NCBI RefSeq assembly: GCF_026230175.1 | Contig: NZ_CP104208.1 | Coordinates: 2,666,001-2,730,000 of the forward strand | Source of the DNA: Desulfovibrio mangrovi | GTDB taxonomy: Bacteria; Desulfobacterota; Desulfovibrionia; Desulfovibrionales; Desulfovibrionaceae | Direction: 5' to 3' | DNA: 64,000 nt | Shown: positions 19,083 through 28,868 of the stretch, piece by piece | How the letters are laid out: every line of letters starts with the position of its first letter | Numbering within the stretch: the first letter of the stretch is position 1 | Notes under the pieces: generated by a model | What the model was told of the DNA's origin: nothing | The model's database searches: none | What the model saw: the letters and a program-made list of their open reading frames with translations, nothing else | Translations under genes and position numbers: made by a program

Positions 19083-19119
19083 GCCCCGCCAAACCGCACG
19101 GTTTGGCGGGGCGTTTGTT
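19083..19119 (+). terminator. Rho-independent terminator after zraP
   Basis: A perfect stem GCCCCGCCAAACC/GGTTTGGCGGGGC is followed by GTTTGTTTT. Confidence 0.88.
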
Positions 19120-19238
19120 TTCAGACCATTCCAAGTGCAAGTCAGGCTTGCACCCAGTGCAGTATTCAGGCACAACAACCAAAAGCCCCCTTTACCGCAG
19201 GGGTTCACGTCTCACCTGCACCCGGGAACGGAGCCGGA

Positions 19239-19445
19239 ATGACTCAACCTCCATCCCCCATGCTGCGCAAGCTGGAAGCCATGTTCGCCGCACTCAGAGC
19301 GCGGGGAATAGACCGTGCGACCGTCATTACGGCCACGCGCGACCTGCTTCATGCCCGCAGGGCAGAACGCCCGGGCGAAAAGGCTGAAATTCTTGCCTGC
19401 CAGGAGCCGGAAGAAGCAGAAAGCCGAACGGCGCTCTCTGCCTGA
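19239..19445 (+). CDS. Small protein of unknown function
   Basis: A 68-residue frame begins MTQPPSPMLRKLEAMF with a GGGAACGGAG ribosome site. It forms one basic amphipathic helix (RARGIDRATVITATRDLLH) and an acidic tail. Nothing identifies a function. It may be a small regulatory or hypothetical protein. Support is limited to start context and helical character. Confidence 0.4.
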   Translation: MTQPPSPMLRKLEAMFAALRARGIDRATVITATRDLLHARRAERPGEKAEILACQEPEEAESRTALSA

Positions 19446-19519
19446 CCCCACTCCCCAACGCCTCGTATTTCCGTTCTTTTTTGCAAAACACATCCCCTCA
19501 CCCTGTCGTCTGGAATCCA

Positions 19520-19536
19520 TTGGCACGCCCTGTGCT
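19520..19536 (+). promoter_or_regulatory. Sigma-54 promoter of flgE
   Basis: TTGGCACGCCCTGTGCT has GG and GC ten bases apart, fitting the sigma-54 consensus. The predicted start is near 19548, about 80 bases before the flgE ATG. Sigma-54 control of hook genes is common in polar flagellates. Confidence 0.85.
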
Positions 19537-19630
19537 TTATTAAGAAGCGTAAGGAAATCTTTTCCATACGTTTTCGGGATCGTCTGTCCTTTTCGGGTAC
19601 AGGGCAGGCAGATACTGTGAGGAGTCGATC

Positions 19631-21181
19631 ATGGGCCTTACGGCATTATACACAGGCGCCGGCGGCATGAAGACCCTGTCCAGGGGCATGCAGGTTGTGG
19701 GAAACAACCTTGCCAATGTGAACACGTTGGGCTTCAAGCAGCAGATGGCGATCTATCAGGACCTCAAGTCCGTGGGCGTGGATTCCGCTTCGGTCAACGG
19801 AGGGGGACGCGCAGACGGCGCTGCAGTCGGGTACGCACAGCTCGGCATGGGTGTTACCCTTGCCGAAGTTCGCACCATCCATCAGCAGGGCGCCTTTGAC
19901 CTTGCCAATGAAGTCACAGATCTGGGCATCAGCGGCAAAGGGTTCTTCGGCGTCTCCAAGGACGGCGTGGACCATTACACGCGCGCGGGCAATTTCCGCT
20001 TCGACAAGTCCGGCTATCTTGTGGACCCTCACGGCTTCCGCCTGCAGGGGCGCGCCTTCACCGATGGCGTTGAAGGCACCACCCCCGGCGACATCCAGCT
20101 CGCCACCAACAGCGACGGGCTCATCGTCATGCCTGCCGCGGCCACTGAATCCGTACGCCTGATCACCAACCTCGGCTCCACCACCGACAGCTCTGCCGAT
20201 TCCGACAACCCCTTCTTTGCCCTTGCACAAAAATGGGACGGCTCGCAGACCTCGCCCCTTGGCGATGGAGCATACTCCTACGGCACAACCATGCGCGTCT
20301 ACGACGCCAATGGCGGCGCGCATGATCTCAACGTCTATTTCGACGCCGTGCAGGGCGTGAGCAACGCCGGTTCCAAAAGATTTTTCGAGTTCATCGTCAC
20401 GGTTCCCCCATCCGAAGACGGCCGCTCCCTTTCCGGTGCAGGCAAAGGCCTGCTCATGTCCGGCACCCTGACCTTTGATGCCAACAACAAGCTGGAAAAC
20501 ATGACCGCCTTCGTGCCCGGCACCGATCCGTCCACGCTCAGCAACTGGACCCCGGCAGCCATGGGAGCAGATGGCCTGCCACAGTTCAGCGTTTCCTTCC
20601 GTGGCAGCACGGGGGCAGCGACGGCATCACAAACCGTTTCACTTGATCTCGGCATTCACGATGCAGGCTCCGCATGGAGCGGCGTGGCCTCTAACGCCGC
20701 CGCCGTGGGCACCAATGCCGCCAACATCGGCGGCATGAGCTCCGTCATCAACTCGGCGTCCACCACCACAGCCTACTCGGGTTCCTCCTCCACGCTGATG
20801 ATGACGCAGGACGGATACACCGAGGGCTATCTCATGAATCTGGACATCGGCCGCGAAGGCATCATCTCTGGCAAGTACAGCAACGGAGAAAGCCAGGACC
20901 TGTTCCGCATCTCCCTGTACCGCTTCAACAACGAATTCGGACTGAAGCGCGAAGGCAACAACCACTTCTCCGCCACCCGGGAATCCAACACGGCACAGGA
21001 AGGCGTGCCGGACACCGAGAACTTCGGCTCCATCGCTTCCAATGCGCTTGAACAATCCAACGTGGACATGGCCCGCGAATTCGTAACCATGATCGCCACT
21101 CAGCGCGGCTTCCAGTCCAACAGTAAAATCGTCTCCACGCAGGACCAACTGATACAGAATGCCCTGCAGATGAAGCGGTAA
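19631..21181 (+). CDS. flgE: Flagellar hook protein FlgE
   Basis: Structural subunit of the flagellar hook, exported by the flagellar type III apparatus. The 516-residue protein has the N-terminal rod/hook motif (LYTGAGGMKTLSRGMQVVGN, then NLANVNTLGFK), the FlgE central domains, and a C-terminal motif SNALEQSNVDMAREFVTMI with the coiled tail RGFQSNSKIVSTQDQLI typical of the axial family. No other flagellar gene lies next to it in the window. GAGGAG precedes the ATG, and the gene has its own sigma-54 promoter and terminator. It could be a second hook paralogue. Confidence 0.92.
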   Translation: MGLTALYTGAGGMKTLSRGMQVVGNNLANVNTLGFKQQMAIYQDLKSVGVDSASVNGGGRADGAAVGYAQLGMGVTLAEVRTIHQQGAFDLANEVTDLGISGKGFFGVSKDGVDHYTRAGNFRFDKSGYLVDPHGFRLQGRAFTDGVEGTTPGDIQLATNSDGLIVMPAAATESVRLITNLGSTTDSSADSDNPFFALAQKWDGSQTSPLGDGAYSYGTTMRVYDANGGAHDLNVYFDAVQGVSNAGSKRFFEFIVTVPPSEDGRSLSGAGKGLLMSGTLTFDANNKLENMTAFVPGTDPSTLSNWTPAAMGADGLPQFSVSFRGSTGAATASQTVSLDLGIHDAGSAWSGVASNAAAVGTNAANIGGMSSVINSASTTTAYSGSSSTLMMTQDGYTEGYLMNLDIGREGIISGKYSNGESQDLFRISLYRFNNEFGLKREGNNHFSATRESNTAQEGVPDTENFGSIASNALEQSNVDMAREFVTMIATQRGFQSNSKIVSTQDQLIQNALQMKR

Positions 21182-21210
21182 AAACAACCAACATATTTTT
21201 CATGCACTGC

Positions 21211-21247
21211 GGCGCCGGAGAGTTCATCTCCGGCGCCGATTTGTTTT
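21211..21247 (+). terminator. Rho-independent terminator after flgE
   Basis: A perfect stem GGCGCCGGAGA/TCTCCGGCGCC with loop GTTCA is followed by GATTTGTTTT. Confidence 0.85.
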
Positions 21248-21345
21248 ATGGCACCTTCTCAAGGCATGCCTTTTCCGCACCAACCTTTTGTGGCACAATC
21301 AGCATACCCCGAACCATCGGGAAAAGAACATTCCATGGAGGCTTC

Positions 21346-21573
21346 ATGCACGCTGCGCCAACTCAACAGCTCTCGCTCCACGAGCGTCCCGCAAACCATG
21401 GTTGTCGGCAAGAAGGCAACAGCGCCGACCTCGGCAGAAGGATGCGCGGCATATCCGTAGCGCCTTCCTCCGCAGATCCTTCCTCCGGCGCTCCCTCTGA
21501 AAACGCGTCACCCCAATCTACCGACAGAGGCGAGTTTTATGAGGCCAGCTGGACCATTACGACCAGCCCGTAA
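21346..21573 (+). CDS. Possible small protein, unknown
   Basis: A 75-residue frame begins MHAAPTQQLSLHERP with GGAGG ten bases upstream of the ATG. Composition is low in hydrophobic residues and there is no recognised motif. It lies in a 660-base stretch between flgE and kdsB that otherwise holds only the flgE terminator and a GC-rich hairpin (CCGGAACG/CGTTCCGG, about 21791-21809). It may be non-coding. Confidence 0.25.
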   Translation: MHAAPTQQLSLHERPANHGCRQEGNSADLGRRMRGISVAPSSADPSSGAPSENASPQSTDRGEFYEASWTITTSP

Positions 21574-21842
21574 CAAGCCAGCGCCAAAACACAAGCAATA
21601 TTGATTAGTTAACCAGCATCTGCAAAAGGCCGGATTTTCATATTTCCAATTCTGACATTTCCGGCTATAGTCCATCGATTTTGGGTTAGGTGGCAGTTCC
21701 GTTGTGCCTCAGCCAACGCAATTGCCTACAGAGTTGCCCTTACGGTCGCGGACTATTCAGGCCGCATCCCGCACGAACCGGTCGCGGGACCGGAACGCCC
21801 CGTTCCGGCGCGGCGCACATTTTCGGAGGGCGAACACACGCA

Positions 21843-22649
21843 ATGGCATCAGCCGCATCCAACGGTTCTCAGCCGCTCGCGCAGAACGCGCAGGGAACCA
21901 CACAGCATATTCCCTGTTACGGCATCATTCCCGCTCGGTATGCCTCTTCACGCTTTCCCGGCAAACCCCTTGCGGAAATCCTCGGCAAACCCATGTTCTG
22001 GCACGTCTACACCCGCGCCAGCCAATGCCCGCACATGACGCGGGTGGTGCTTGCCACGGATGACGAACGGATCGCACGTGCAGCAGAAGCACACGGGGTG
22101 GACTACGTCATGACCCGCCCAGACCATGCCAGCGGCACGGACAGGGTTTACGAGGCAGCCTGCGCCCTTGGCGTGGAAGAGCATGCCGTGGTGGTGAACA
22201 TTCAGGGTGACGAGCCTGCGCTAAATCCCATGATGCTCACTGAACTTGTCTCGCCTTTCATGCACGACGCTTCAGTACAGGTTTCCACACTGGCGCAGTC
22301 CATCTCCTCAGCAGATGCGGCCAGCCCGGACATCGTGAAGGTCGTCCCTTCCGCAAACGGCGACGCCCTGTATTTTTCCCGTGCCGCCATTCCCTTCTGT
22401 CGCGAGGGGGAACCCGCACGCGGGTACAGCGGTCACATTGGACTGTATGCATTTCGCCTTGGTGCCCTGCGCCGTTTCACCGAGCTGCCCCCATCTTCGC
22501 TGGAGCAGACGGAAAAGCTGGAGCAGTTGCGCCTTCTGGAAAACAACATCCCCATCCGGGTAGTCGCTACCGCGCACAAAACGCACGGCGTAGACAGACC
22601 GGAAGATATTTCCATAATCCTCAACATGCTACGGGAGACAGCCCGATGA
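21843..22649 (+). CDS. kdsB: 3-deoxy-manno-octulosonate cytidylyltransferase
   Basis: Activates Kdo with CTP to CMP-Kdo for lipopolysaccharide core synthesis, in the cytoplasm. The 268-residue protein carries the nucleotidyltransferase motifs [16 protein letters not shown] near residue 28, [18 protein letters not shown] and [10 protein letters not shown]. Residues 1-24 form an unconserved-looking N-terminal extension ([15 protein letters not shown]). The start has GGAGG 18 bases upstream, so a later start cannot be excluded. It overlaps carA by 4 bp (ATGA), an unusual LPS-pyrimidine pairing. Confidence 0.94.
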   Translation: MASAASNGSQPLAQNAQGTTQHIPCYGIIPARYASSRFPGKPLAEILGKPMFWHVYTRASQCPHMTRVVLATDDERIARAAEAHGVDYVMTRPDHASGTDRVYEAACALGVEEHAVVVNIQGDEPALNPMMLTELVSPFMHDASVQVSTLAQSISSADAASPDIVKVVPSANGDALYFSRAAIPFCREGEPARGYSGHIGLYAFRLGALRRFTELPPSSLEQTEKLEQLRLLENNIPIRVVATAHKTHGVDRPEDISIILNMLRETAR

Positions 22650-23770
22650 AAGCCATTTTAGCCCTTGAAGACGGCTTCGTTCTTGAAGGACGTTCGTTCA
22701 CCGGTGCCGGTGAGGCGGGCGGCGAGGTTATCTTCAATACCGGCATGACCGGCTACCAGGAAATCCTGACCGACCCCTCCTATGCCGGCCAGATGGTCTG
22801 TATGACCTATCCGCTCATCGGCAACTACGGCATTACCAAGGAAGACCTTGAGTCCGGCAAAGTGCACTGCGCAGCGCTGATCGTGAAAGAGTGCTGCAAG
22901 GAACCCTCCAACTGGCGCTCCGTGGAAAGCCTTCCCGATTACCTCAAGCGCTACGGCGTTCTGGGCATTGAAGGCATAGACACCCGCGCCCTGACCCGCC
23001 ACATCCGCATCAACGGCGCCATGCGCGGCCTGATTTCCACCGAGGAACTGGATCCGGCCAAGCTCGTGGAGCGCGCCCGCCAACTGCCTTCCATGGAAGG
23101 CCAGAATCTTGTGGAAGTTGTGGCCCCGGAAGGCCCCTACGTATGGGACGGCGAAAAGCCGCAGCCCGTCACGCTGGCAAACGGCGAACACGCATGGAAG
23201 GGCACCGGTCCCAAGGTTGTCGTCTATGACTTCGGCATCAAGTGGAACATTCTGCGCCTGCTGGCCGCTCAAGGATTCGACATGCTCGTGGTGCCGCCCA
23301 GCTTCACGGCTGAAGAGGTAGCCAAAGTCAAAGCCGACGGCGTATTCCTTTCCAACGGCCCCGGCGACCCCGCTACCCTGAAGGCGGAGATTGCCCAGAT
23401 CACCAAGCTTGTGGACATGCTGCCCGTGGCAGGCATCTGCCTCGGCCACCAGCTGCTCGGCCATGCCCTTGGCGGAACCACCAGCAAACTCAAGTTCGGG
23501 CACCATGGCTGCAACCACCCCGTAAAGGACCTGCAGACCGGGCGCATCGAAATCTCCTCCCAGAACCATGGCTTCTGCGTGGAACTGAGCGGTGATGATG
23601 TGGAAATCACCCACCTGAACCTGAACGACAACACCGTGGAAGGCATTGCACACAAGACCAAGAAGGTCATTTCCGTGCAGCACCATCCCGAAGCGTGTCC
23701 CGGTCCTAACGATAGCCACTATTTCTTTAAGCGTTTTCGCGATATGATGCAGGAACATACGGGCGCATAG
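22646..23770 (+). CDS. carA: Carbamoyl-phosphate synthase small (glutaminase) subunit
   Basis: Hydrolyses glutamine and channels ammonia to the CarB large subunit for arginine and pyrimidine synthesis. The 374-residue length is typical. The N-terminal CPSase domain has [20 protein letters not shown]. The C-terminal class I amidotransferase domain has the oxyanion FLSNGPGDP, the nucleophile Cys in [10 protein letters not shown] and the His/Glu pair in [10 protein letters not shown]. carB is not in the window. It is translationally coupled to kdsB. Confidence 0.95.
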   Translation: MKAILALEDGFVLEGRSFTGAGEAGGEVIFNTGMTGYQEILTDPSYAGQMVCMTYPLIGNYGITKEDLESGKVHCAALIVKECCKEPSNWRSVESLPDYLKRYGVLGIEGIDTRALTRHIRINGAMRGLISTEELDPAKLVERARQLPSMEGQNLVEVVAPEGPYVWDGEKPQPVTLANGEHAWKGTGPKVVVYDFGIKWNILRLLAAQGFDMLVVPPSFTAEEVAKVKADGVFLSNGPGDPATLKAEIAQITKLVDMLPVAGICLGHQLLGHALGGTTSKLKFGHHGCNHPVKDLQTGRIEISSQNHGFCVELSGDDVEITHLNLNDNTVEGIAHKTKKVISVQHHPEACPGPNDSHYFFKRFRDMMQEHTGA

Positions 23771-23836
23771 CATTGCGCAACGGAGCCGCCGCAAGGCTGC
23801 GGCTCTTCCGGACAACCAGTAGACACCGGAGCCGAC

Positions 23837-24643
23837 ATGTCCGCCGAACTGACAAAGGCCAGACAACAGCTTAACCAGATCCGCTCGCTGCTCAAGCAGG
23901 GCAAATACCAGCCCGCTGCGCAGGCATATCATGACGCGTTGCTGACTTTTCTGAAGACCCCGCTGATGAAGGCGGAAAAGGAAGAGTTTCAGCGCCTGCT
24001 GGAAGACAATGCGCACCACCTGAACAACGACAAGGAACTGCGCAAGGTATTCCCGCTGACGATACAGTACGCGCCCGGTAAGGAACGCGAGGTGCTGGAC
24101 GTCATCAAGGAGCTGTTGCAGGAACTCATGAATGCCGCCGCCAACGAGGCGCAGCTTATCATGAGCATGATGGAGCAGCGCAAGCAGAACGAGCTGGAAC
24201 GCGGCCAGAAGCTGCTGGACAACCGCCAGAACGATGAAGCCAGCGCCGTTTTCAAAGCCCTTGTCAACGAGTTCTCTGACGACCCCGAGCTGAAGGCAAA
24301 CATCGGCGACCGCTTCATTAAGGCCGGCCGCTACGAAGAAGCGTACGAATACCTGGCTGCGGCCATTGACGAGAGCCCGGAATCCATACACTTCTACAAC
24401 CGCATCGGCATTGCCCTGCGCAAGCTCGGCAAATTTGATGTGGCAGAAAAATACTTTGCCCGCGCGGTCAAATTCGCCGGAAGAGACCCCCATCTCTTCT
24501 TCAACCTCGGCCGTCTGTACGTGGACTGGAAACGCTGGGACAAGTGTGCCAAGGCTGCTGCCATGGCCCTCAAACTCAGCCCGGACTTTGAAGAAGCTCA
24601 GAAAATGCTGGCCTTTGCCAACAAGAAGATGAGCAAGGCGTAA
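23837..24643 (+). CDS. Tetratricopeptide-repeat protein
   Basis: Soluble protein of 268 residues. The N-terminal part is a long helical region with a coiled-coil segment (IMSMMEQRKQNELERGQKLL at about 112-131). TPR units then run from about 130 to the end, for example PELKANIGDRFIKAGRYEEA, HFYNRIGIALRKLGKFDVAE and LFFNLGRLYVDWKRWDKCAK. No signal peptide is present. It follows carA after 66 bases that hold a small hairpin, so it may or may not share its transcript. The strong terminator at 24665 closes the unit. Function is unknown. Confidence 0.88.
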   Translation: MSAELTKARQQLNQIRSLLKQGKYQPAAQAYHDALLTFLKTPLMKAEKEEFQRLLEDNAHHLNNDKELRKVFPLTIQYAPGKEREVLDVIKELLQELMNAAANEAQLIMSMMEQRKQNELERGQKLLDNRQNDEASAVFKALVNEFSDDPELKANIGDRFIKAGRYEEAYEYLAAAIDESPESIHFYNRIGIALRKLGKFDVAEKYFARAVKFAGRDPHLFFNLGRLYVDWKRWDKCAKAAAMALKLSPDFEEAQKMLAFANKKMSKA

Positions 24644-24664
24644 CTGGCGCTTATACCCATAACG

Positions 24665-24696
24665 AAAGGCGGCTCAGCAATGAGCCGCCTTTTTTC
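24665..24696 (+). terminator. Rho-independent terminator after the TPR gene
   Basis: The stem AAAGGCGGCTCA/TGAGCCGCCTTT has loop GCAA and is followed by a T run. Confidence 0.88.
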
Positions 24697-24739
24697 ATGA
24701 CGGATGAATTAGCGGAGCGGCCTACCCGACCTGAACAAG

Positions 24740-24772
24740 AAAAGCCGGAGATGAGACCATCTCCGGCTTTTG
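24740..24772 (-). terminator. Rho-independent terminator after the DUF47 gene
   Basis: A perfect 14-base-pair stem AAAAGCCGGAGATG/CATCTCCGGCTTTT sits just beyond the stop codon of the minus-strand gene. Confidence 0.82.
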
Positions 24773-24816
24773 CATTCTGCATCTTCGCCCCGCGAAAGGG
24801 CTACAGCACGTACCCG

Positions 24817-25494
24817 CTAGCGGGCGATCATGGCACGCAGCATATCTGCGCAGTTTTCCGCATTGTGGGACATTTCGTTCAGGCACTCCACGAAATGGAG
24901 CAGCTGATAGATGTCCTTGAACTCCATGTCGGAGTTGTAGATGGCGGAGATAAGCTGCTGCTTGTTGCGGAACACGTCCTTGTGGTTATAGCGGATGGCG
25001 CGATAGGTGTTCTTCACGCCCTCGCGGTCCAGCTTGCCCACGCCCTGTACCAGGCCGATAGTCGCTTCAAGCGCGGGGCCGAGCAGTTCAAGGGTCTTGT
25101 CCACGGCGTCCATGTAATCAACGAACTGCTTGTGGAATTCCTCCGGCACGGCAACGCGGCGCATGGCAAGCCAGTTCAGGGCATCCTGACCTGCATCGAG
25201 GATGTTGTCCTGGCTGCGGGTGTAATTGAGGAACAAGGTCTTATCCACAGCCATGAACAGGCCGCGGGGCAGATGGTTGCGGATGTTGCGCTTGATCTTG
25301 TCCGCCTTGTCCTCAACCTCGTTCACCTCTTCCTGCAGAGTGTCGAACTCGCGACAGGTGCCGCCGGTAATATAGCATTCCATGGACTCACGGATGAGCC
25401 CCATGCCCTTGCCTATCTGTGCATAGTGCTCCAGCAGGCCGTCCATGGGATTGCGCTCCGAAAGGATGCCGAAAAAAGGTACACGAAACGTCAT
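24817..25494 (-). CDS. DUF47 / PhoU-like protein paired with Pit transporter
   Basis: Cytoplasmic helical-bundle protein of 225 residues of the DUF47 (PhoU-like, TIGR00153) family. Landmarks are the N-terminal FFGILSERNPM, EVEDKADKIKRNIRNHLPRG with its acidic metal-binding residues, and C-terminal HNAENCADMLRAM. Such proteins sit beside low-affinity phosphate transporters and are thought to modulate them. It lies 55 bases downstream of the pit gene on the same strand, consistent with a pit-DUF47 operon. Confidence 0.92.
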   Translation of the reverse strand: MTFRVPFFGILSERNPMDGLLEHYAQIGKGMGLIRESMECYITGGTCREFDTLQEEVNEVEDKADKIKRNIRNHLPRGLFMAVDKTLFLNYTRSQDNILDAGQDALNWLAMRRVAVPEEFHKQFVDYMDAVDKTLELLGPALEATIGLVQGVGKLDREGVKNTYRAIRYNHKDVFRNKQQLISAIYNSDMEFKDIYQLLHFVECLNEMSHNAENCADMLRAMIAR

Positions 25495-25549
25495 AAGATT
25501 ATCCTCCGGTACGAAAAAAATATGGTTGCGTCAGGGCCGTCCGGCAAGG

Positions 25550-26785
25550 CTACAGCGTGGCCCAGCGCAGAAGCTGAAAGATCACTATGCTGCTGAAGGC
25601 CGCAATCGGCACGGTCAGCACCCAATAAATTACTATCTTGAACAATACACGGAAGTCCACAGCACCGAAACCTCTTGCAAGGCCCACGCCCACAATGGAA
25701 CCGACGGCTGCGTGAGTCGTGGAAACCGGCATGCCAAGATTCGAGGCCATAAGCACCGTGGTGGCTGCGCCGAAGTCCACGGCAAAACCGCGGGTGTTGG
25801 TCAGCTGGGTAATCTTCTCACCCACGGTATCCATAACCTTATGCCCCAGCATGGCTATACCCACGGCAATGCCGATACCACCCATGATGAGCAGCCACAG
25901 GGGCACTTCCGCACTGGCGAGCATCTGGTGGTCACGTGCAATCATATAAATGGCTGCCACGGGACCGATGGCGTTTGCCACGTCGTTGGCCCCTTGCGAT
26001 ATCGCCACGTAACAGCTGGTGCCGATCTGCATGGAACGGAAAAGTCCCTCAACGGCTTCCGGTTGCTCGTCAACATCAGGAATGATCCTGTTGATGAACA
26101 TACGGGCACACCCCCATACAACCGCACAAACGCCGGCCGAAAGCGCAATCGCGCCCAGACCGGACAGATGCAAACCCTTGCCGAACGGCGTCTTGAACAG
26201 AAACGACAGCATGACGAGCACCACGGTAACGGCAATCCAGAATGGCGCCCATTTTCGTGCCGCCCGTATCATATCCGTTTTGAACAGGATGAATCTGCGA
26301 ATCTGCCAGAAGACCAGATAGGCAATGCCCGCACCAAACAGGGGCGAGATAATCCACGAAAGGACCACAAAACCGAGATTGGCCCAGTTGACCACCTCAG
26401 GCCCGCCCGCCACAAAGCCGAATCCAAGAATGGAGCCTACAATGGAATGGGTTGAAGAAACCGGCAGAGCCGTCAGCGTTGCCACCAGCACCCAGAGAGC
26501 GGCAGAAAGCAAAGCAGCAAACATGCCTACCATGAGCAGCCGGTGGTCGGTGATCATCTCGGGGTTGATAATCCCCTTGGATATAGTCTTGGTAACATGA
26601 GATCCCAGAAATACGGCACCCACAAAATTGAGTACGCCAGCAATAAGCACGGCCTGTTTGCACGTGATCGCTTTAGCGCCTACGGCCGATGCCATGGAGT
26701 TGGCAACATCATTGGCTCCCAGGTTGAAGGCCATCATGAAGCCTGCAACAACTGATAGAACCAGAAAAACGGTGTACATATCCAT
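25550..26785 (-). CDS. pit: Inorganic phosphate transporter, Pit family
   Basis: Inner-membrane phosphate (metal phosphate):proton symporter of 411 residues. About ten or more membrane spans are visible. The two inverted-repeat signatures are present: NLGANDVANSMASAVGAKA near residue 21 and SQGANDVANAIGP near residue 255. A large hydrophilic loop lies around FINRIIPDVDEQPEAVEG. The ATG at 26785 is chosen; an upstream in-frame ATT codon is less likely. It is divergent from a PhoR-like kinase, with a Pho-box-like repeat between them. Confidence 0.93.
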   Translation of the reverse strand: MDMYTVFLVLSVVAGFMMAFNLGANDVANSMASAVGAKAITCKQAVLIAGVLNFVGAVFLGSHVTKTISKGIINPEMITDHRLLMVGMFAALLSAALWVLVATLTALPVSSTHSIVGSILGFGFVAGGPEVVNWANLGFVVLSWIISPLFGAGIAYLVFWQIRRFILFKTDMIRAARKWAPFWIAVTVVLVMLSFLFKTPFGKGLHLSGLGAIALSAGVCAVVWGCARMFINRIIPDVDEQPEAVEGLFRSMQIGTSCYVAISQGANDVANAIGPVAAIYMIARDHQMLASAEVPLWLLIMGGIGIAVGIAMLGHKVMDTVGEKITQLTNTRGFAVDFGAATTVLMASNLGMPVSTTHAAVGSIVGVGLARGFGAVDFRVLFKIVIYWVLTVPIAAFSSIVIFQLLRWATL

Positions 26786-26906
26786 GTGTTGTCCGATAGT
26801 TCCCAATATGGTTATGGTGAACAGCCGTGTTGCACGGCCAAGGCATGGGGAGTACTAAAAGGAAACGTCCCCGATGTCAAAAAACCGAAACACAGCTAAC
26901 ATGTAA

Positions 26907-26925
26907 TTGTAACAGTTCTGTGACA
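26907..26925. promoter_or_regulatory. Pho-box-like direct repeat between pit and the PhoR-like kinase
   Basis: TTGTAACAGTTCTGTGACA contains TGTAACA and TGTGACA with an 11-bp period. This is the spacing of the PhoB-binding Pho box (two CTGTCAT-like heptamers, four-base spacer). Gene context supports it; the match is partial. Confidence 0.5.
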
Positions 26926-26959
26926 AAAGCGCCATAATGTTACGGTGTACTATAAACAT

Positions 26960-28780
26960 ATGAAAAACTTCTCTATCCGGAACAGACTTCTTCTCGGCAC
27001 GGTGCTGCTGCTCGTGGTGGCTCTGCTGCCACCTTTCTACTATTTCGATAACGCCCTGCGCGGCGACATCATGCATGACGCCTCCGAGAGGGCTATCAAG
27101 GGCCTTGATACTGTTGAACATATTATCAAGGAGTATGCCCTTCCATCCGACAGTGCCGAGCTTGATGCCCGTCTCACCCGCCTGGGCGAACGCATGGGCA
27201 TACGCATCACCTACATTGTCGAGGGTGCCGTCATTGCCGACTCCAATGTCCCCGTTGAAGACATCCCCTCGCTCGACCCCCACGGCAACAGGCCGGAAGT
27301 GCGTAAGGCCCTTGAAGGGCAGACCGGCCTGGAGATCCGCTACTCCACCACTCTGAATAAAGATCTGATCTATGTCGCCCGAGCAATCAGCGGTTCTCCC
27401 GGAGTGCCTGACGGCGTACTACGCATCGCCATTCCCGTTTCCGTGGCGAACGAACGGCTGGACAGGCTTGAATCCGGCATGACGTGGGTGCTGCTCATTG
27501 TCATTCTCGCCAGTTCCCTCATTGCCTACCTGTCCACGCGTCCGCTGCTCCGTTCCATCGTGGAACTCGCCAGCACCGCGCAAAGCATCGGGCAGGGACA
27601 TTACAACCGACGCATCCGCGAATATCCCGGCAAGGAATTCAAGCCGCTGGCAGACGCCATCAACGGCATGGCGCACAACATTGAACAGCACCTGACCATG
27701 CTTGTGGACCAGAAGGGACGGCTTGAGGCCGTGTTCAACGGCATGAACGAAGGCGTAATGGTGCTTGATTCAACCGGCCGCATTCATTCCTTCAACAAGG
27801 CGCTCTCCGCCATTTTCCCCGGCATTGAACAGAAGATTGGCGCATCCCCCATTGAGGCCACCATGAAGCCCGAGCTGCAGAACATGGTCATGGACCTCAT
27901 TGAAAAGGCGCAGGACGATTCCGGTGTACGTACGCAGATGGAGCTTACCGACAACCGCTTCTACGAGGTCAACCTTGTCCCCTTCAAGGATCCTGCAGGT
28001 GCTCGGCGCGTTGTGGCAGTATTTTACGACATCAGTGAACGCGAGCGGCTGGAAAAAGTGCGCCGCGACTTCGTGGCCAACGTATCGCACGAACTCAAGA
28101 CCCCGCTGACCAGCATCAAGGGATACACGGAAACCCTCATTGAGTCGCCGCCCTCCAAGCCGGAACAGACGGCCATGTTCCTCAAGACCATTCTCAAAAA
28201 CGCCAACCACATGACCAAAATGGTCAACTCACTGTTGGTGCTTGCAAGAACGCAACACAAGGGTGAAATGACTGACCTTGTCCCCGTGGATGCACACGAG
28301 GTCATCAGGCTTTCCCTGCGCGATCTTTCCCATGCCGCACAGGCCAAGAACATCACCCTTGAAAATGCCCTGCCCGATGAGCCCATAAACGTTCTCGGCG
28401 ACAAGGACGGCCTGCTGGAAGTCTTCCGCAACCTGCTGGACAACGCCATCAAGTACAGTCCGGCCGGTTCCACGGTCAGCGTTTCCGCCCGCCATGCACA
28501 GGACCGCATGGCCCTGTGCGTCCGCGATCAGGGCCCCGGCATTCCTGACAACGCCAAGGACCGCATCTTCGAACGGTTCTACCGCGTGGAGCACCCCTCT
28601 GAACCTGCCGCCAAAAACGGCAGCGCCGGCTTGGGACTTGCCATCTGCCGCCGCATCATCAAATCGCACGGCGGAGACATTTGGGTGGAATCGCCCCTCT
28701 ACCCTGCCACAGGCACCGGCGCCGCCTTCTTCGTGACCCTGCAGGCAACCCCAACGCCAAATACCGACAATACAGAGTAG
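26960..28780 (+). CDS. PhoR-like sensor histidine kinase
   Basis: Sensor kinase of 606 residues. TM1 is at about 12-30 and TM2 at about 174-195, with a roughly 145-residue periplasmic domain between them. A HAMP domain follows at about 195-250. A PAS domain at about 255-365 (VFNGMNEGVMVLDSTGRIHS) precedes HisKA with FVANVSHELKTPLTSIKGY. The ATPase domain has NLLDNAIKYSP and GSAGLGLAI. The HisKA/PAS/HAMP layout is that of PhoR, and the gene sits opposite a Pit transporter, but no phoB lies next to it. No strong ribosome site is seen before ATG 26960; an upstream GTG (26945) is an alternative. Confidence 0.88.
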   Translation: MKNFSIRNRLLLGTVLLLVVALLPPFYYFDNALRGDIMHDASERAIKGLDTVEHIIKEYALPSDSAELDARLTRLGERMGIRITYIVEGAVIADSNVPVEDIPSLDPHGNRPEVRKALEGQTGLEIRYSTTLNKDLIYVARAISGSPGVPDGVLRIAIPVSVANERLDRLESGMTWVLLIVILASSLIAYLSTRPLLRSIVELASTAQSIGQGHYNRRIREYPGKEFKPLADAINGMAHNIEQHLTMLVDQKGRLEAVFNGMNEGVMVLDSTGRIHSFNKALSAIFPGIEQKIGASPIEATMKPELQNMVMDLIEKAQDDSGVRTQMELTDNRFYEVNLVPFKDPAGARRVVAVFYDISERERLEKVRRDFVANVSHELKTPLTSIKGYTETLIESPPSKPEQTAMFLKTILKNANHMTKMVNSLLVLARTQHKGEMTDLVPVDAHEVIRLSLRDLSHAAQAKNITLENALPDEPINVLGDKDGLLEVFRNLLDNAIKYSPAGSTVSVSARHAQDRMALCVRDQGPGIPDNAKDRIFERFYRVEHPSEPAAKNGSAGLGLAICRRIIKSHGGDIWVESPLYPATGTGAAFFVTLQATPTPNTDNTE

Positions 28781-28834
28781 CACCGGCTCGAACACCGAAG
28801 CCATTACACCACCGTCTACAACTATCCGGACAAG

Positions 28835-28868
28835 AAAGGGCGGGCTGATCTTCAGCCCGCCTTTTCTT
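28835..28868 (+). terminator. Rho-independent terminator after the PhoR-like kinase
   Basis: The stem GGGCGGGCTGA/TCAGCCCGCC is followed by TTTTCTT. Confidence 0.82.
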
